Shown here: positions 1-13,953 of the stretch, one piece after another
Numbering within the stretch: position 1 is the first letter of the stretch
How the letters are laid out: each line of letters opens with the position of its first letter
Assembly (NCBI RefSeq): GCF_001638985.1
Contig: NW_017265138.1
Span: 372,001 to 436,000, forward strand
Length of the DNA stretch: 64,000 nucleotides
Direction of reading: 5' to 3'
DNA from: Phycomyces blakesleeanus NRRL 1555(-)
Lineage: Eukaryota > Mucoromycota > Mucoromycetes > Mucorales > Phycomycetaceae
Made by a program: the position numbers and the translations under genes
The notes under the pieces: generated by a model
What the model saw: the letters and a program-made list of their open reading frames with translations, nothing else
Told to the model about the DNA's origin: nothing
Database searches by the model: none

Positions 1-2318
1 GGAGCACCGATGGACTCTCCTGAATAGGAAGTTAGGATTTATCGACTGGAATTATATATATGTGTATACTTAATATTTACCTTTAATAAATAAATAAACA
101 AATATGTGAACATTATCTTCAAGCGTGTATTATACTTGTACTTGCATATTTACAAAATACAGATATGCTTATAAATCTGTAGAAAAATGAAGACATATGT
201 TAGTAATAAAGCAACTTGTCACATTTTCAGTAAATAAGCACTTCTTACATTGATTATATTTTATCTTTATAGAATTTATCTTTTAATAAATATTGATATA
301 TTCAAGTATTTTGGCTGAGGTCGTATGCCTAATACATGTTATTATTAGAAGAGACAAAGACTGTGGCCTCCCCTTCTTTCCCCTCCATCTTACTTTACAT
401 AATTAAATACTATTTGCTTAACAATGATAATGAGTACAGCATATACCTACCAATAATCTATTTCGAAAGTTTTGTATAAATAAATAAATAATACAGGGCT
501 TTTATTTGGCATTTAAAAAAATTGAGAAATATTTAGACAAAGAGAAATTGGTTTTCAGGCAAAGTAGATAATTATTCAAAAATATTGCCTGCAATCGTCT
601 AAATGTTTCAAAGAGACAAGGTGTTTACGTTACAGTGACTGTATCGTCACAGAGGATTAAATGCTGGTCAAAAAGAGATGCTCAATTTGTGTTTATTTTA
701 TAAAAGAACATTTGAACTTTTTGACAATCTAGAGCTGTACTTTATTTACTGGTTTTTAAAGCCTATAATACACTGTGGCAATGACATGTTAATGCTGTAA
801 AAAATATGACGACACTTGCTTTGTTAACTTGGAAAGGAACCCATTGACCAACAGTTTTCCAAAGATCTGATAAAGGCCAACAAACAACCAGCAATCACCA
901 CATCAATACCCACAGCAGCAACAATAAAAATAAAAATCCTGTCAGTGTATCGAAAACAGTTTGTCCCTCTGAGTCGCTTAGACAATTACAGGTAAATATG
1001 TAAACATCTACGCCTACTTTGAAAACTAGTTTCTCTTTGTCTAAATTTCATTCTCGTTTCGTCCACAAAAGGTAAACATATTGTCTACAGTTACATTTTG
1101 ATTCGTCTAAAACATTTCTCAAATTGTCTCAATTTCAAGTAGAAACACTGTATTATATCGTACCACCAACCAAAATAATATATTTTGTTGAATTTTCCCT
1201 ACAGTCTGTTTTTAAAGATAGGAATATGATATATTCAGGCCAGCAACTCTAAGCCCTTTGACTTTTGTTGGAATTAAGTAACCCTTGAGGAGACGGTCCC
1301 CTTCTAATTTTGTTTTATTGGTCTTATATACATACATATAGATAAGTGTGTGTGTGTATTACACAATTAGAGAAATCTTCTTGTTAGTCTTGAGCTAATC
1401 ATTATATATAATACAATATATATATATATATATATAAATATATAGTTTGCACAAAAAAAAATTTTTTTTTGTGTAAAGATGTTTTCTTTTACGAAAGTAT
1501 TAAAAAAAAATACTTGGCTTTTATATGAAGTCAAATTATCACACAATCTCACTTGGCTTGATACATTTTTTATGAATTTATTGTTACAAATAAATACTTG
1601 CTTATATGACATTTACAAATACTTTTATTGTGTTTGTATGTTTTTTTTTTAAAATAAATAAATATATAAATAAATAAAATAGTGCTCTTGAGATTAATGT
1701 ACCCAGTACAGATGGGAAAGAAATAAAATAAGCTTTTAAAGCATTGAAAAAATTAAACTAGTTGAATATCAAGAAGTGTATACATGATATTTAGACTTTT
1801 TTTTTAGTTGAATGTTTTATTGCCAGGAACTCCTCCAATACACACTAAAAGGCCATGAAAAATAACGCCGGAAACCATTAATCCAATCAACCAATCCATG
1901 GTATTCAAAAAAAAATGTTATTGAGGATATGATAGGATGCACGAAATTTTTATATTATAGCAGCCATTCATTTTTTTTTCTTTTTTCGACTATTGAAAAA
2001 AAAAATCACCAAAATATGATTATATGATTTGGGATTGTTCAAGTCAATGCAAACAAAGCAGTCATGCTGGAGAGCCAATTGTTCTTGTATAGCATATGAG
2101 TGCCGTTGAGTCATTCTCGAGGTTATAAAGTACGATGATCTCCGCCTGGAAGTCGGTCTAATACTTTCCTCTTTAGCTCTTTTATCATGTCCAATCTTAC
2201 AAGAACCGTCTACCACGAAGGTGAATAAAGGGCATCAATTTTACTCAGCCAATTTGCATTTTTACACCTCCTTAAACCCAAAAAAAAACAACCCCCCACT
2301 CACTCACTCACTCTTACA
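1..2318. other. AT-rich intergenic region
   Basis: No convincing gene is seen here. The stretch holds AT runs, an (AT)n tract near 1416-1440 and a dispersed inverted repeat listed separately. The last 80 bases before 2319 carry C-rich and CACT-repeat sequence, which probably forms the 5' leader of the DAHP synthase gene. Confidence 0.6.
526..1049. repeat. Imperfect inverted repeat, arms about 40 bp
   Basis: The arm at 526-567 (core TTTAGACAAAGAGAAA, then GGTTTTCA and AAAGTAG) reappears in reverse complement at 1013-1049 (core TTTCTCTTTGTCTAAA). Related CGTCTAAA and TTGAGAAAT words lie at 518-528, 594-601 and 1095-1130. It may be an old foldback or MITE-like relic, but no target duplication was identified. 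Confidence 0.4.
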
Positions 2319-4140
<1,822 letters not shown>

Positions 4141-4274
4141 ATTTAATAACGTCTTTTCATAATGCACTCATCCCCTCCCTTCAAAAAAAAGTATACAACT
4201 TCATATATTCATTCAATGTATAATAAAAAGCAAACATCACAATATGCGAAACCTAATAAAAGACCAATGTTTCC

Positions 4275-6354
4275 CTAAAATCTCTTTCGAGGATAACATC
4301 TCACAGATGTAATTTTCTTCTTTCCACAAGCCTGGAAACGGTACGCTTCAAAAATCTGTAAACATATATATATGTATGTAAATACTATAAGTCTTTGACT
4401 TGAGAACCATCAAAAATAAATAAAAACCTACAAGTTCCTGAACTCCCGTAGTGTTCATTACAGCCTCGTTTTTTTCTACTACTTCAGATAAGAAAGAAGC
4501 GTCCATTTGAGGGAATCTTATACAGGCAATGATTTGAGCAAATACATCGGAAAGGGCAACCTTTTTGTTGTCCAAGTACAGCCATTTCTTGGCCTTTTTA
4601 ATCTGCGCATCTCTCCAGATAAGAGCTGCTTCGTAAAACACAACTTCATCAACGGGTTTCTGAAGGTAATCAACTTTGAGAGCGTTGAGAACAACCTTTG
4701 GATCAGAAGAGAACCAATATACACTCTGTAGCGTGTCCAAGGGTTTAGTCTTCATCTTTCTTTCGCAAATATCTTGAGTATCTGGGCACATGAACTTTTC
4801 TATAATAGAAAGGAGTCCCAAAAGTAATGATAGATGTTAAGAAGTAAAAAAAATGTGTTTTTTGTATACTATTGATTTTGTTCTCTCTTGTTTCTTCTTC
4901 TTTACCAGCACAGTTCCAGACGCCCCACATGTTCTGGTTGCTTATATTTAGCTGTAAGTACTGGAACAAGTATTGGCGGATTCCATCAAGCTTGAGTTGA
5001 TATGTAACTGGAATCAAATCAATAGCCTCCTGTACGCTGTTAGGCCCTGGGGATAAACCATAAACAAAGTCAAGAATTCGTTCAAAGATTCTTGGGTCTA
5101 CTCCGCGAATGACAATCTCTCTCTTGAATCCCTCATGCTTTTCTTCCATGAGTTTTTCGAAAATAAGATCAGAGGCTGCACTCAAGACAAGTCTGTGGAC
5201 AAAAAAACTTTCTTCTTCTGGTTGTTCCAAGGGTGTACCCGTAATACTCGAGGTTTCGGAAGCCGTCTGGTCATCATGGTTTACATACAGCTCTACTGAG
5301 ACATCTTGTACAGAATTGTCGTTTATTACACGAATAAGAACATCGTGAAATATTTCCGATTCTCTGAAGCTCTTTATATTTATAGGAGAGAGGCTTTTCA
5401 ACGGACTCATGTTATATCCACTAGATGACTTGTTTTCGGGGCACACAGAAAATCGGATCTCATCCATTGTTATAATAGTCGATAATTGATCAAGCGAAAT
5501 AAACCTTTTGCATTCATACTTTGTTTCGTCTGATATTTCAACAATAGATGGATTAAACTTGTATAATTGAAACATGTTATGTGCTCTTTTAGCTTTCTTA
5601 CTTTTTTTCTCATTCTTGTAAACTATAGCAATCAAATCAAGTTAAACCAACACGCGTGAGAAAATCAAATATCGATTTATTTATCAAAAACATTTTTTTT
5701 TAAAAAAAAAATTGGCAAATCTTTCACTCACATCTCTCTGTAATCGGCTCATATTTTTTGGTAGTAGTATTGAAGCATTCTAGTGTTATCACTGCGTTTA
5801 GAGGCTCTATCATTTCTTCGTCACTGAGTCTTTCATGTACTCTTGGAATAACCAAGTCTACTTGAAGAGCCTATTGCACAGTCGAATGGTGCAATGTTAT
5901 AAAATTAAAATAACAGTTCACCCAGGTCTCTCATCTGGTTAAAATATTTTATACATTTGGCTCATCTTCTGTGCCCTTGTAAAACTACACAATATGAGTA
6001 TAGGTATAAATAAAGATAGAGAAAATGCAATGTAAGTTATACTGCCTACTTGGATCATCCTATTAAGGTTTCAAGTATATAGCAAAGTGTATCATGTTTA
6101 ACAGTTTTTTTTAGAAGAATAAAAAAAAATCAGTAAGAGACTGTAGCTCTAAGCGACATATTCGTCATTAAACATACATGGAATACTTGTCGAGTCGAAA
6201 CCATGCAGACCTCACTTCGGTCTTTAAAGGAATGCTAGAGAATCTTGGTACTCTCCAATAGTACGTGTAGTAAGATGTATCTCCATAGTCGCTTATATAT
6301 TGTTAGTCTGGACTATCTAATATTATATTTGAATACTACTTACTGAAGTGTCAT
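4275..6354 (-). CDS. MATH-BTB-BACK domain protein (copy 1)
   Basis: This is a likely substrate adaptor of a cullin-3 ubiquitin ligase, inferred from domain order. Eight exons are proposed (minus strand): 6354-6344, 6291-6178, 6059-6050, 5984-5955, 5870-5732, 5622-4906, 4799-4432 and 4355-4275, giving 489 aa with continuous frame. The N-terminal third is MATH-like (YYWRVPRF, LDKYS, then FYKGTEDEPN). A BTB/POZ domain follows at about 195-300 (FHDVLIRV, FFVHRLVLSAAS, RIFERILDFVYG), then a BACK-like helical region. The C-terminus IFEAYRF...CYPRKRF is shared with the next gene. The small exons 1 (11 nt) and 3 (10 nt) rest on frame continuity and identical sizes in the paralogue. The substrate is unknown. 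Confidence 0.82.
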
Positions 6355-7387
6355 TTTGTAGAAGGGCTTGGAACAGGAAAGAGAAAGTCAATTGTATACC
6401 TCTTCTTTTTATTGCGCGTTTAAATATCTCCTTTATATACATATATTAATAGGTTCAGGAAATGGCGTAAATCTGTGACCGTAAAGTTTAAAAGAAAAGG
6501 AAAAGGTCTATAGATCTGGATTTAGGAACTGGGGTGCATATTTGATCCAAAAAAACGGGAATTAGTTCTTTTCTTTTAAGAGAAAATAAAGTCTAAAGAG
6601 TATGGTGTGTTACAGTACCATTATTTACAGCAGTAATAACAGCACAGCTTTGTCAAAACATTGTGTATTTTGCTTCTTTTTACTGTTTCAATAAAAGTAC
6701 TAAACCAAATGATTTATTGTGTCTGATCCAATTATTGTAAAGTTTTTAGGGATTACTTCAAAGTCATGTCAAGATAAATGATTTGTTTACAATATGGTTT
6801 CAGGGATAAATTAAGCACAGTATTCTTTTGTACTTTACTATCCACAAATAATATCGATTGATATCTTTGACATGAAGTATAGATATATATATCACAGTTT
6901 CTGGTGAATACATATTCATTGTTCAAGAACTGTGGATAAGTGATGCTGGGCTAAAAATCAAAAACGACAACAAAATGAAATCAAATGAAATGAAAATATC
7001 CATATGATAGTTTACATTGAGCATCGCAACCCTATATATGAGTAGTGAAGTGTTGCTTGATAAGAGTTGGGAGAGAAGTTGTTAAAAAAGACGCTTGTTA
7101 GGTCCTACTGGCTGTTTATATATTAGAATTTCTCTTTATGCTTATAGATAAACAACAGATGATTCAAGATCAGTAATTACAGGACACAAATTTATTTTTA
7201 TTACAGATGTGTAACCTCCTAGAAATCTCACAAAAAACGCACTTTAGCTAATAGAATGAAGGTTCTGTTTTAATGAGTTTCTTTTATATATTTACTTTTT
7301 CAAAAGAATATATAGATTTAGTCGGAACAATGGTAGTCATTTTTAAGTGTAAGCATATTTAACAAAACAAACGGTTCTTGATCGATC
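6355..7387. other. Intergenic region between the BTB paralogues
   Basis: About 1 kb of AT-rich DNA separates the tandem minus-strand BTB genes. It should hold the promoter of copy 1 and the 3' end of copy 2. No gene, RNA or repeat was recognised. Confidence 0.5.
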
Positions 7388-9554
7388 TTAGGATGTTTTC
7401 TTAACCAGCGCCTTTGATGCTATACTCTCACTAGGAGAATACCGAGGATAACATCTAAAAGAGCTAGGCTCACTTGCGCCCGCATGAAACCGGTAGGCTT
7501 CAAGTATCTAAAAGCCAAATAAATACATGCATACGCGCCTGTGTTTAGTAAATAGACAACTAGTCTGTTTTTGGTAAATATATAATTTACCAGATCTTTG
7601 CTTCCTTTCATGTTCTTAAACACAACTTCTTTCTCCACAACATTTGTTAGATAATGCGGATCCATCTGTGGAAATCGTACACAACGAATCATTTCAGAAA
7701 AGCCCCTTTCTATTGCGACAGCATTTTCCTCGTGGCTAAAACAATGCGTTAGTCTTGTTGTTTCTTTCTTTCTAGCGATATAGTCTTATGCTTTTTTTTT
7801 AAAAAAAAATATTCATAGACTTACATTGGACCACCACCATTAAGAGTCCATTCCATGTTTTGAGTTCTCCATGCTACAGCTGCTTCAAAAAATATAGATT
7901 CATCAACAGGTTTGGTAAATGTCTCCATACTCATGAAATTAATAGCAAGCGAGCTTTTAACCGCAAGCCAGCAAGCATTTTTCATAGACAAGACTGGATT
8001 TTCCTCAAGGTACTTTCGGCATGCAGTTTCGGTCTGTGTGCAAGCAGTTCTGTCTAGTATTGTGGAGTTTGTATTAGTTGTCATGCCAAAAAAATGATAC
8101 TTGCAATAAGAAGAAAAAATGGACTTTATTTCTTATAAAGTAAATAGTTATATATACTTACTAGCCATACTCCACACTAGCCAAATATTTTGGTGGTTAA
8201 TATCTTGTCTAAAGAACCGCATGATCTGGGAACAAAGTGTCTTGAATCCAAATTCTTTAGCAGGTATTAATAGATCAATCGCACCAACAAAATCGTCCAC
8301 AAGAAGCTCAGAAGAGTATACACAACACAGTAACGTTTCAAAAACTTCGGGATCAACATTATTAAGTGTCAGTTCTACTTTTTGCGTAGCTCCATTTTTG
8401 GGCTCAAGCATCTTTTTGAACCATCCAGAAGCTCCACACAAAATGACCTTGTGGCTGTAAAAGGTACGATTTCCTGATGCATTATAGTACAAAAAGTCAT
8501 GATCATCTTCTTCACCACAATAGTTAATTTTAGGAGGGTTGTCTCCTTTTTTCCGATTGTTCCTGTCATTATTGATGTGAATGAGTACGTCGTGGAACAT
8601 CTTTGAGTCAGTGTACTTTTCGAGATTCAGGATCTTTGTTTTTATGGGATCTACTGGTCTGTTGCTCTTTGCACAAAGGTCTCTTCCTACACGAACTGAT
8701 ATAGTCAATGTATCTCCAACAAGTCTTTGTTTTATTTCATCCAGCGATGCAAAGTGGGTCCATCTAAATCCATGGGATGCTGTAACAACAAAAAAGAATA
8801 AAATTGTCAAGTAACTTTCTTTACGACAGTATAGTTTATTCAAGGTATTACCTTTTAACTCTCCACGAGAATCTATATAAGATGTGTTAGTTGAATGATT
8901 AATATATATATATATTGAAAAAAGAAAGAAAACTAACCCTTACAAACACTACCAACATAACTATTATAATGAGATTCTGGAAGACCAACAGATATAGTGG
9001 CGTTAACATATACATCTTGAGCTGCTTTATTCTCAGGATTAACGTTTTTCAGGTAAAAGAAGACTTCAAATCCCTGTATCAATTATATTTTATTCGTGAA
9101 TACTAGCAATATAGGTGTGATACAATACGTACATTTTTATCTTCCTTGGTTCCTTTCGATATCTGTAACATAAAAACATCGCAAATTTAGTCTGGGATTT
9201 GGAAAGCATTTTCCGTATTCAACATTAGTTTGTACCTGAAGACACCTATTATATATAAATAAAGAATAAATCGTTAGTTAATCGAGTGCTTAAACAGGTA
9301 AATAAATCAGACCAAGGATATACACATATATTGTACAGAATTTTAATACCATGGTACACCGTATAGCTTTATATCTGGACTGTAGACTCTTGTATCACAG
9401 GGAATATCCGAAAAATTTGTAATATCCCATGAACTGGTACTGTAATAAACCCTTCCAAGCGATCTGAACCAATCTCGAAAAGAAAAAAGAAAAAAACAAA
9501 TTAGGTACAGAAATCAATACGAGCACTGATGTGTATCAGGTACCTTTTTTCCAT
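7388..9554 (-). CDS. MATH-BTB-BACK domain protein (copy 2)
   Basis: This is a tandem paralogue of the gene at 4275-6354. Ten exons are proposed (minus strand): 9554-9544, 9463-9350, 9245-9236, 9162-9133, 9073-8938, 8872-8852, 8779-8162, 8053-7825, 7735-7591 and 7507-7388, giving 477 aa. The first four exons are 11, 114, 10 and 30 nt, the same sizes as in copy 1. The N-terminus is MATH-like (SSWDITNFSDI, GVPWCLQISKGT, GFEVFFYLKNV). BTB lies at about 165-270 (KMFHDVLIHI, TFYSHKVILCGAS, FETLLCCVYSSE), followed by a BACK-like region and a C-terminus resembling copy 1 (ILEAYRFHAG...FRCYPR). Copy 2 has one more intron before the BTB domain. A Cul3 adaptor role is inferred from family only. Confidence 0.85.
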
Positions 9555-10223
9555 AGCTTAAATACGAATGAATAAAGATGTTTAAACAAATAAGAAGAAC
9601 TTGTTTTCTTCCTTTCTCACTTTCTATTTTTTTGGCAGCCTATTTTATACACAAGATTTTTTTTGGCAGAATGTTCATTGAATAGGCCCTTTAATTTATT
9701 TAGATTTAACCACATTGGAAGGTCTTTGTGTGCTTTATTTATATATTAACAATGAATACCTACTATATATATATATATATATTTATAAAAGGGAATAATC
9801 ACATTATGCAATTACTTGTCCTTGTAATAAAGTGCTTGTCAGCACAGGATAATCAATATCCTTATTCTATTGAAGAACTAAAGTTGCCTATATTGTACAT
9901 AAAGCACATTTTGCTTTGCTTTGTTTTGTTTTGTATAATCCTGTCTGACAAAAAGTGATCAAGTGCAAATGTGTAGAATCCTGTTGCCAAAAGAATAGCA
10001 TTGTCTGCTAACGAGATGCTTGAGAGCAAAATGTGGTGTTGGCTGTATTGAGTAAAAAAGAATGATTGTGTAGAAAATGATGCAAATGGACATCGCAAAA
10101 GAAAAGGGGGAGGAATGAAATACATATAGGAAACAAAGTGCTGTTATTTTGCGATGTGAGAATATGTAGAGGAAGGCTTCAATCGACAAAAAAAATTAAA
10201 AAGGGAATTTTGAGGATGGTGAA
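9555..10223. other. Intergenic region
   Basis: AT-rich DNA between the divergent BTB copy 2 and the 3' end of RRP17, with an (AT)n tract near 9765-9785. Short open frames occur on both strands but none resembles a known protein. Confidence 0.5.
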
Positions 10224-10926
10224 TTAATCCTCTTCATCCAGATCAATATCCTCGATAACTGTGACAGTAGTCAAAGCAGATTTTGACTTGAACTCCTTAA
10301 CGTCAGGCTTATTTTTATCTGCAATTGCTTCTTCACTTTCTTCTTCTTCATCATCGTCATCGAATACAGTTTCGTCTTCGTCGTCTGAAAGTCCAACACC
10401 TCGATTGTCTTTTTGATAATAATAATGATAAAGAGCATGAGTTTCTCAAGGCACATTTGATCGATTGATTTTCCAAACACATACTTCTCATCAACTCGGC
10501 CATATGTGCTACGTTTTGCTCTGCTGTTCTCTTTCGCTCGGCACGGGACTCAGCGCGAGCAGCAAGTCTGTCTTGTCGTGCAATTTCCTGGTACTTTTCA
10601 ATAGTCTTCTTCTTACGTTCCTGCTTACGTTTAGAGAAACCTGTCAAGAATTCTCTAAAGAGAAAAGGAGAGAGAGAGAGAGAGAGAGAAAGGTACATAT
10701 AAGTAAGCTTATATAATATTCTTAAAATAAAATATTAAAAAAAGAAAATAACTCACTTTCGCTTATCAAAGTCAAAGTCGACACTGGGAATTGTCTCCTT
10801 GTTGACCTTTCTTTTCTTTGCATAGATCTTTGATCCTGCGGAAAGAACATCAGTGTTTCTCATGCCCTTGTAAGACTTTCCCTGTGTCTTTGTGGAACTC
10901 TTGAATGAAGGCTTGGTGGGCGGCAT
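10224..10926 (-). CDS. RRP17: Ribosomal RNA processing protein 17 (Nop25/NOL12 family)
   Basis: A nucleolar protein of the Rrp17/NOL12 family, involved in 60S pre-rRNA 5' end processing. Three exons (minus strand): 10926-10757, 10654-10485 and 10408-10224, giving 174 aa. The family hallmark EFLTGFSKRKQERKKK begins at about residue 57 and is followed by a long charged helix (AARAESRAERKRTAEQN). The C-terminus is strongly acidic (SDDEDE, DDDDEEEE, DLDEED) and the N-terminus is basic. All junctions are GT-AG and in frame. The start ATG at 10926 is the first in the frame and lies 203 bp from the divergent CCDC25 start. Confidence 0.9.
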
Positions 10927-11129
10927 GGTGATGGACGATGGACGATGTCTTGATTTCCTTTCTCCACCATTTTACTTTATCCGACAAGCATTTGCTTTAT
11001 TCCTCTCGGTTCCTAAGTCAAAGAAAACGTGTCACAGGTTCCAATGCGCCACACTTTCAGCATAATCAATCTGTGGTTTGATTTTCCCCTGGGAAGAGAA
11101 GGGTTTCTGTCCGACCTTACAATTCCATT
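10927..11129. promoter_or_regulatory. Bidirectional promoter RRP17/CCDC25
   Basis: Only 203 bp separate two divergent start codons, so both genes must share or abut promoter elements here. No TATA box is obvious. Location is observed; function is inferred. Confidence 0.6.
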
Positions 11130-12404
11130 ATGGTCTTATACTTCAAGAGCAATGGTATAAGAAGAAGAAAAATAACAATAAAGCAACAAGAACTACCCGG
11201 TGTACCAAGAATGAATCTGGAACTTATTTGGAATTTTATTCGAAATATTATTATTCTTATTATTTATCAGTTGTCGATCCTCCTGTCACCATTTACATGG
11301 GCAGAGACAAGTTTGAAAGTAATTAACATTATTATTATTATCTTTCCTACCAATTTCAAAAGTACTTATATATTTAATAATTGATTTTATATAGACGAGG
11401 ATTTGATCAAATATGGTTTTCCAGAGGATGTGTGGTATGTTTTTTTTTAAAAAAATATTTAAGAAATAAAAGACAGAAGGAGGGCAAATGCCATGTATTT
11501 TTTTTTCATGTTATTCAAATTATGTATACTCAAGACTTGTATTCTTTCATTTAGGGTAAGGCTTGACAGATTATGAAAATATGCATGAATATAAATTTTA
11601 GATAAAATAAAATGAGGAGTCTCTAACCTTATTTTAGTTCCACGTCGATAAACTCTCGAGTGCACACGTATATGTCCGTCTCCAACCCGGTCAAACATGG
11701 CTTGATATTCCCGAGGCTGTCGTTGAAGACTGTGCCCAGCTTGTAAAAGCCAACAGTATTGAGGGTTGGTGAATTATTGTTTTTCTTTCTTTCTTTCGAT
11801 GTATCAATGGTAGTCATTTCTTTTGTTTACTGATTTCATTAGACTAGGCAACAAGAAAAACAATGTTACTATCATTTATACTCCTTGGGATAATCTGAAG
11901 AAGACTCCTGGTATGGAGACTGGTCAAGTCACTTTCTTCAATCATAAAAAGGTAAAAATAAAATATAAAAAAAAAGATATTAGAACCAAGAAAAATAAAT
12001 AAATAGGTTGACTCTTGTTTTAGGTTAAGCGTGTTATAGTTCACGAGAGAATCAATGCAATTGTGAATCGATTGAACAAGACAAAGGATGAGCGCCAAGT
12101 TGATCTTATGGAAGAAAAGATTCAGAGAGATAAGATTGATAGAAAGGCAGCACGCGAAGAGGAATTCAAAGAGGTAAGAATTAATAAAGACTTTTTATAT
12201 ATAAAAATGAAGTAAATGTGGTGGAACCAACTAAATGGTGAATTATATATATATTACTTTCACTAGAATGAGAGAATTCGTTTGTTGGCTCTTGAGAACA
12301 GAAAAGCACAACAGGAGATTTCGAATCTATTTGATGAAGGAAATATGCGTAGTAATCAAAGACCCGCCAATGGCTCTGATGATTCGGATGATGACTTTAT
12401 GTAA
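11130..12404 (+). CDS. CCDC25: CCDC25-like NFACT-R (DUF814) protein
   Basis: An orthologue of coiled-coil domain protein 25, which carries the NFACT-R RNA-binding fold; its role in fungi is unknown to me. Seven exons: 11130-11154, 11271-11318, 11395-11435, 11638-11764, 11848-11951, 12024-12173 and 12267-12404, about 210 aa. Recognisable segments are [62 protein letters not shown], a basic-acidic coiled coil and an acidic end (SDDSDDDFM). One junction is odd. To keep Trp-Phe (VWFHVDK) in frame, intron 3 must be read as 11436-11637 (TA...AG) or 11435-11636 (GT...TA). The canonical GT-AG choice, 11435-11637, loses one base and shifts the frame. All other junctions are normal. Confidence 0.88.
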
Positions 12405-13032
12405 AACATTTTATGACAAATGAACCCACTAATAAAAGGATTGACGCCATTATTGATCAATTCTACTACATTGCTTAATATTTTATTCTTTCATTCTAAT
12501 CTGGATATTTCGACAAAACCAGGCTTATTACAATAAATATTTACAACTCAAATAATGAAATCATTGTCGTCTCCACTCTATGTTATTTATTGCTCCATTT
12601 TATCTACTGCCCTTGATTTGCACTAGTTCTGGTCCCATTATTAGGATTTTATGAGGTCAAGATTGCGTATCCTGAGATCAAAGATCGTTTAAATTACCAT
12701 CCTAGCTTTTATAATGCTGTGCGTTATTTGAAAATAAATCAATGCTCTAGAAAATATAGTTGTCCAATAGGAATGAATACTTTGTTCCCAAATCGGTAAA
12801 TTGGCGTCTAGAGGAAGCGAACGCTTGTGATTGCAAGATTAATATCATTATTTTACATCCTATAGAGTATGTCTTCTGCGCACCTTCCTAGTATTCACAC
12901 CAAAACCTACAGTAGACTTAGTTGTGACGTAGATATCAATGAGATAGAAGGTATTAAAAGTAGTCACATCAAGACAATTATACTTCTTAACTCTGTTCTT
13001 GTCACCTTTACTTTCTCTTCTTCTCTTTCATC
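12405..13032. other. Intergenic region
   Basis: About 630 bp between the CCDC25 stop and the Mpv17-family start. The last 60 bp are CT-rich (CTTTCTCTTCTTCTCTTTCATC), a probable transcription start/leader region. Nothing else was recognised. Confidence 0.5.
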
Positions 13033-13953
13033 ATGCAGTCACTAAGGACTTTCCGCGACTTCTATAATCGATCTTACGATAAACGACCAATTCTCACTCT
13101 CTGCGTGACAAATGGTATTCTTGGCGCACTCAGTGACACACTTGCTCAGAGTATAACACACTATGACTACCACGTCAAAAAGAAAGAGGGTCTAAGATCA
13201 CTTGCGGCCAGCAAAGATCACACCCACAGACTTCACCTTGAAGACAGATTGCCTGATAGCTTACAGCAAGATGAGATTTTGTGTACCCCTCCTCCTACTT
13301 GGGAGCCCACGCGAACCCTTCGATTTGCAGCCTACAATTTCAGTGTCGCGCCACTTCTCGGAAAATGGTTCATGTTTCTCGACAAGTTTTTCCCTATGCC
13401 AGCGGTAGCAGCTACTGCATCCAAAGCAGTCCAGAAGGCTGTTGGTAGACAGAAAGACATTACAGCTATAAAGCGCATGGTAAGTTCAAATGTGAAAAGT
13501 AGAGTCGGAAGAATCTAGAAACATGTGTGGATGTGTATAAGGATATGTATATCCATATATGGAACAGTGTATCCAGCGGACTATGTTGCTTAAAAATCTT
13601 ATTAGGTTGCAGACCAAGCGCTCTTTGCACCCGCTGGTCTCACTATGTTCTTTACTATCATGGGTTTCATAGAAACCAAAAAGTGGGAAGGTGTCCAGGA
13701 AAAGTTCAGGGATGCATTTTTACCTGCGCTTGTAATGAACTACAAGGTGTGGCCTGTCGTCCAGCTCATTAATTTCAAGGTTATGCCTCTCCAGTATCGT
13801 TTGCCATTCGTAAGCAGTCTGGGCATTATGTGGAATGCTTATCTGAGCTGGATCAACAATGCTTCAAAGAAGAAGGAATACACTCAAGAGCATCTTATGG
13901 TAGACGATGGTCAGACTAGGGTGGATCCACCCATTGAGATACAAGCACCCTAG
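13033..13953 (+). CDS. Mpv17/PMP22 family membrane protein
   Basis: An integral membrane protein of the Mpv17/PMP22 family (yeast Sym1 relatives), placed by family in the mitochondrial inner or peroxisomal membrane. Two exons, 13033-13479 and 13606-13953, give 264 aa, longer than the usual 180-200 aa. The extra length comes from a loop after the first helix (about residues 40-90, HVKKKEGLRSL...). Family signatures are RPILTLCVTNGILGALSD, DTLAQ, the late WPVVQLINF and LPFVSSLGIMWNAYLSW. The intron is GT-AG and in phase. The exact organelle and substrate cannot be read from sequence. Confidence 0.9.

Noticed and set aside
1..27. Possible last codons of a gene entering from the left edge (ending GAATAG)
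   Set aside because: Only eight codons are visible and nothing identifies them as coding.
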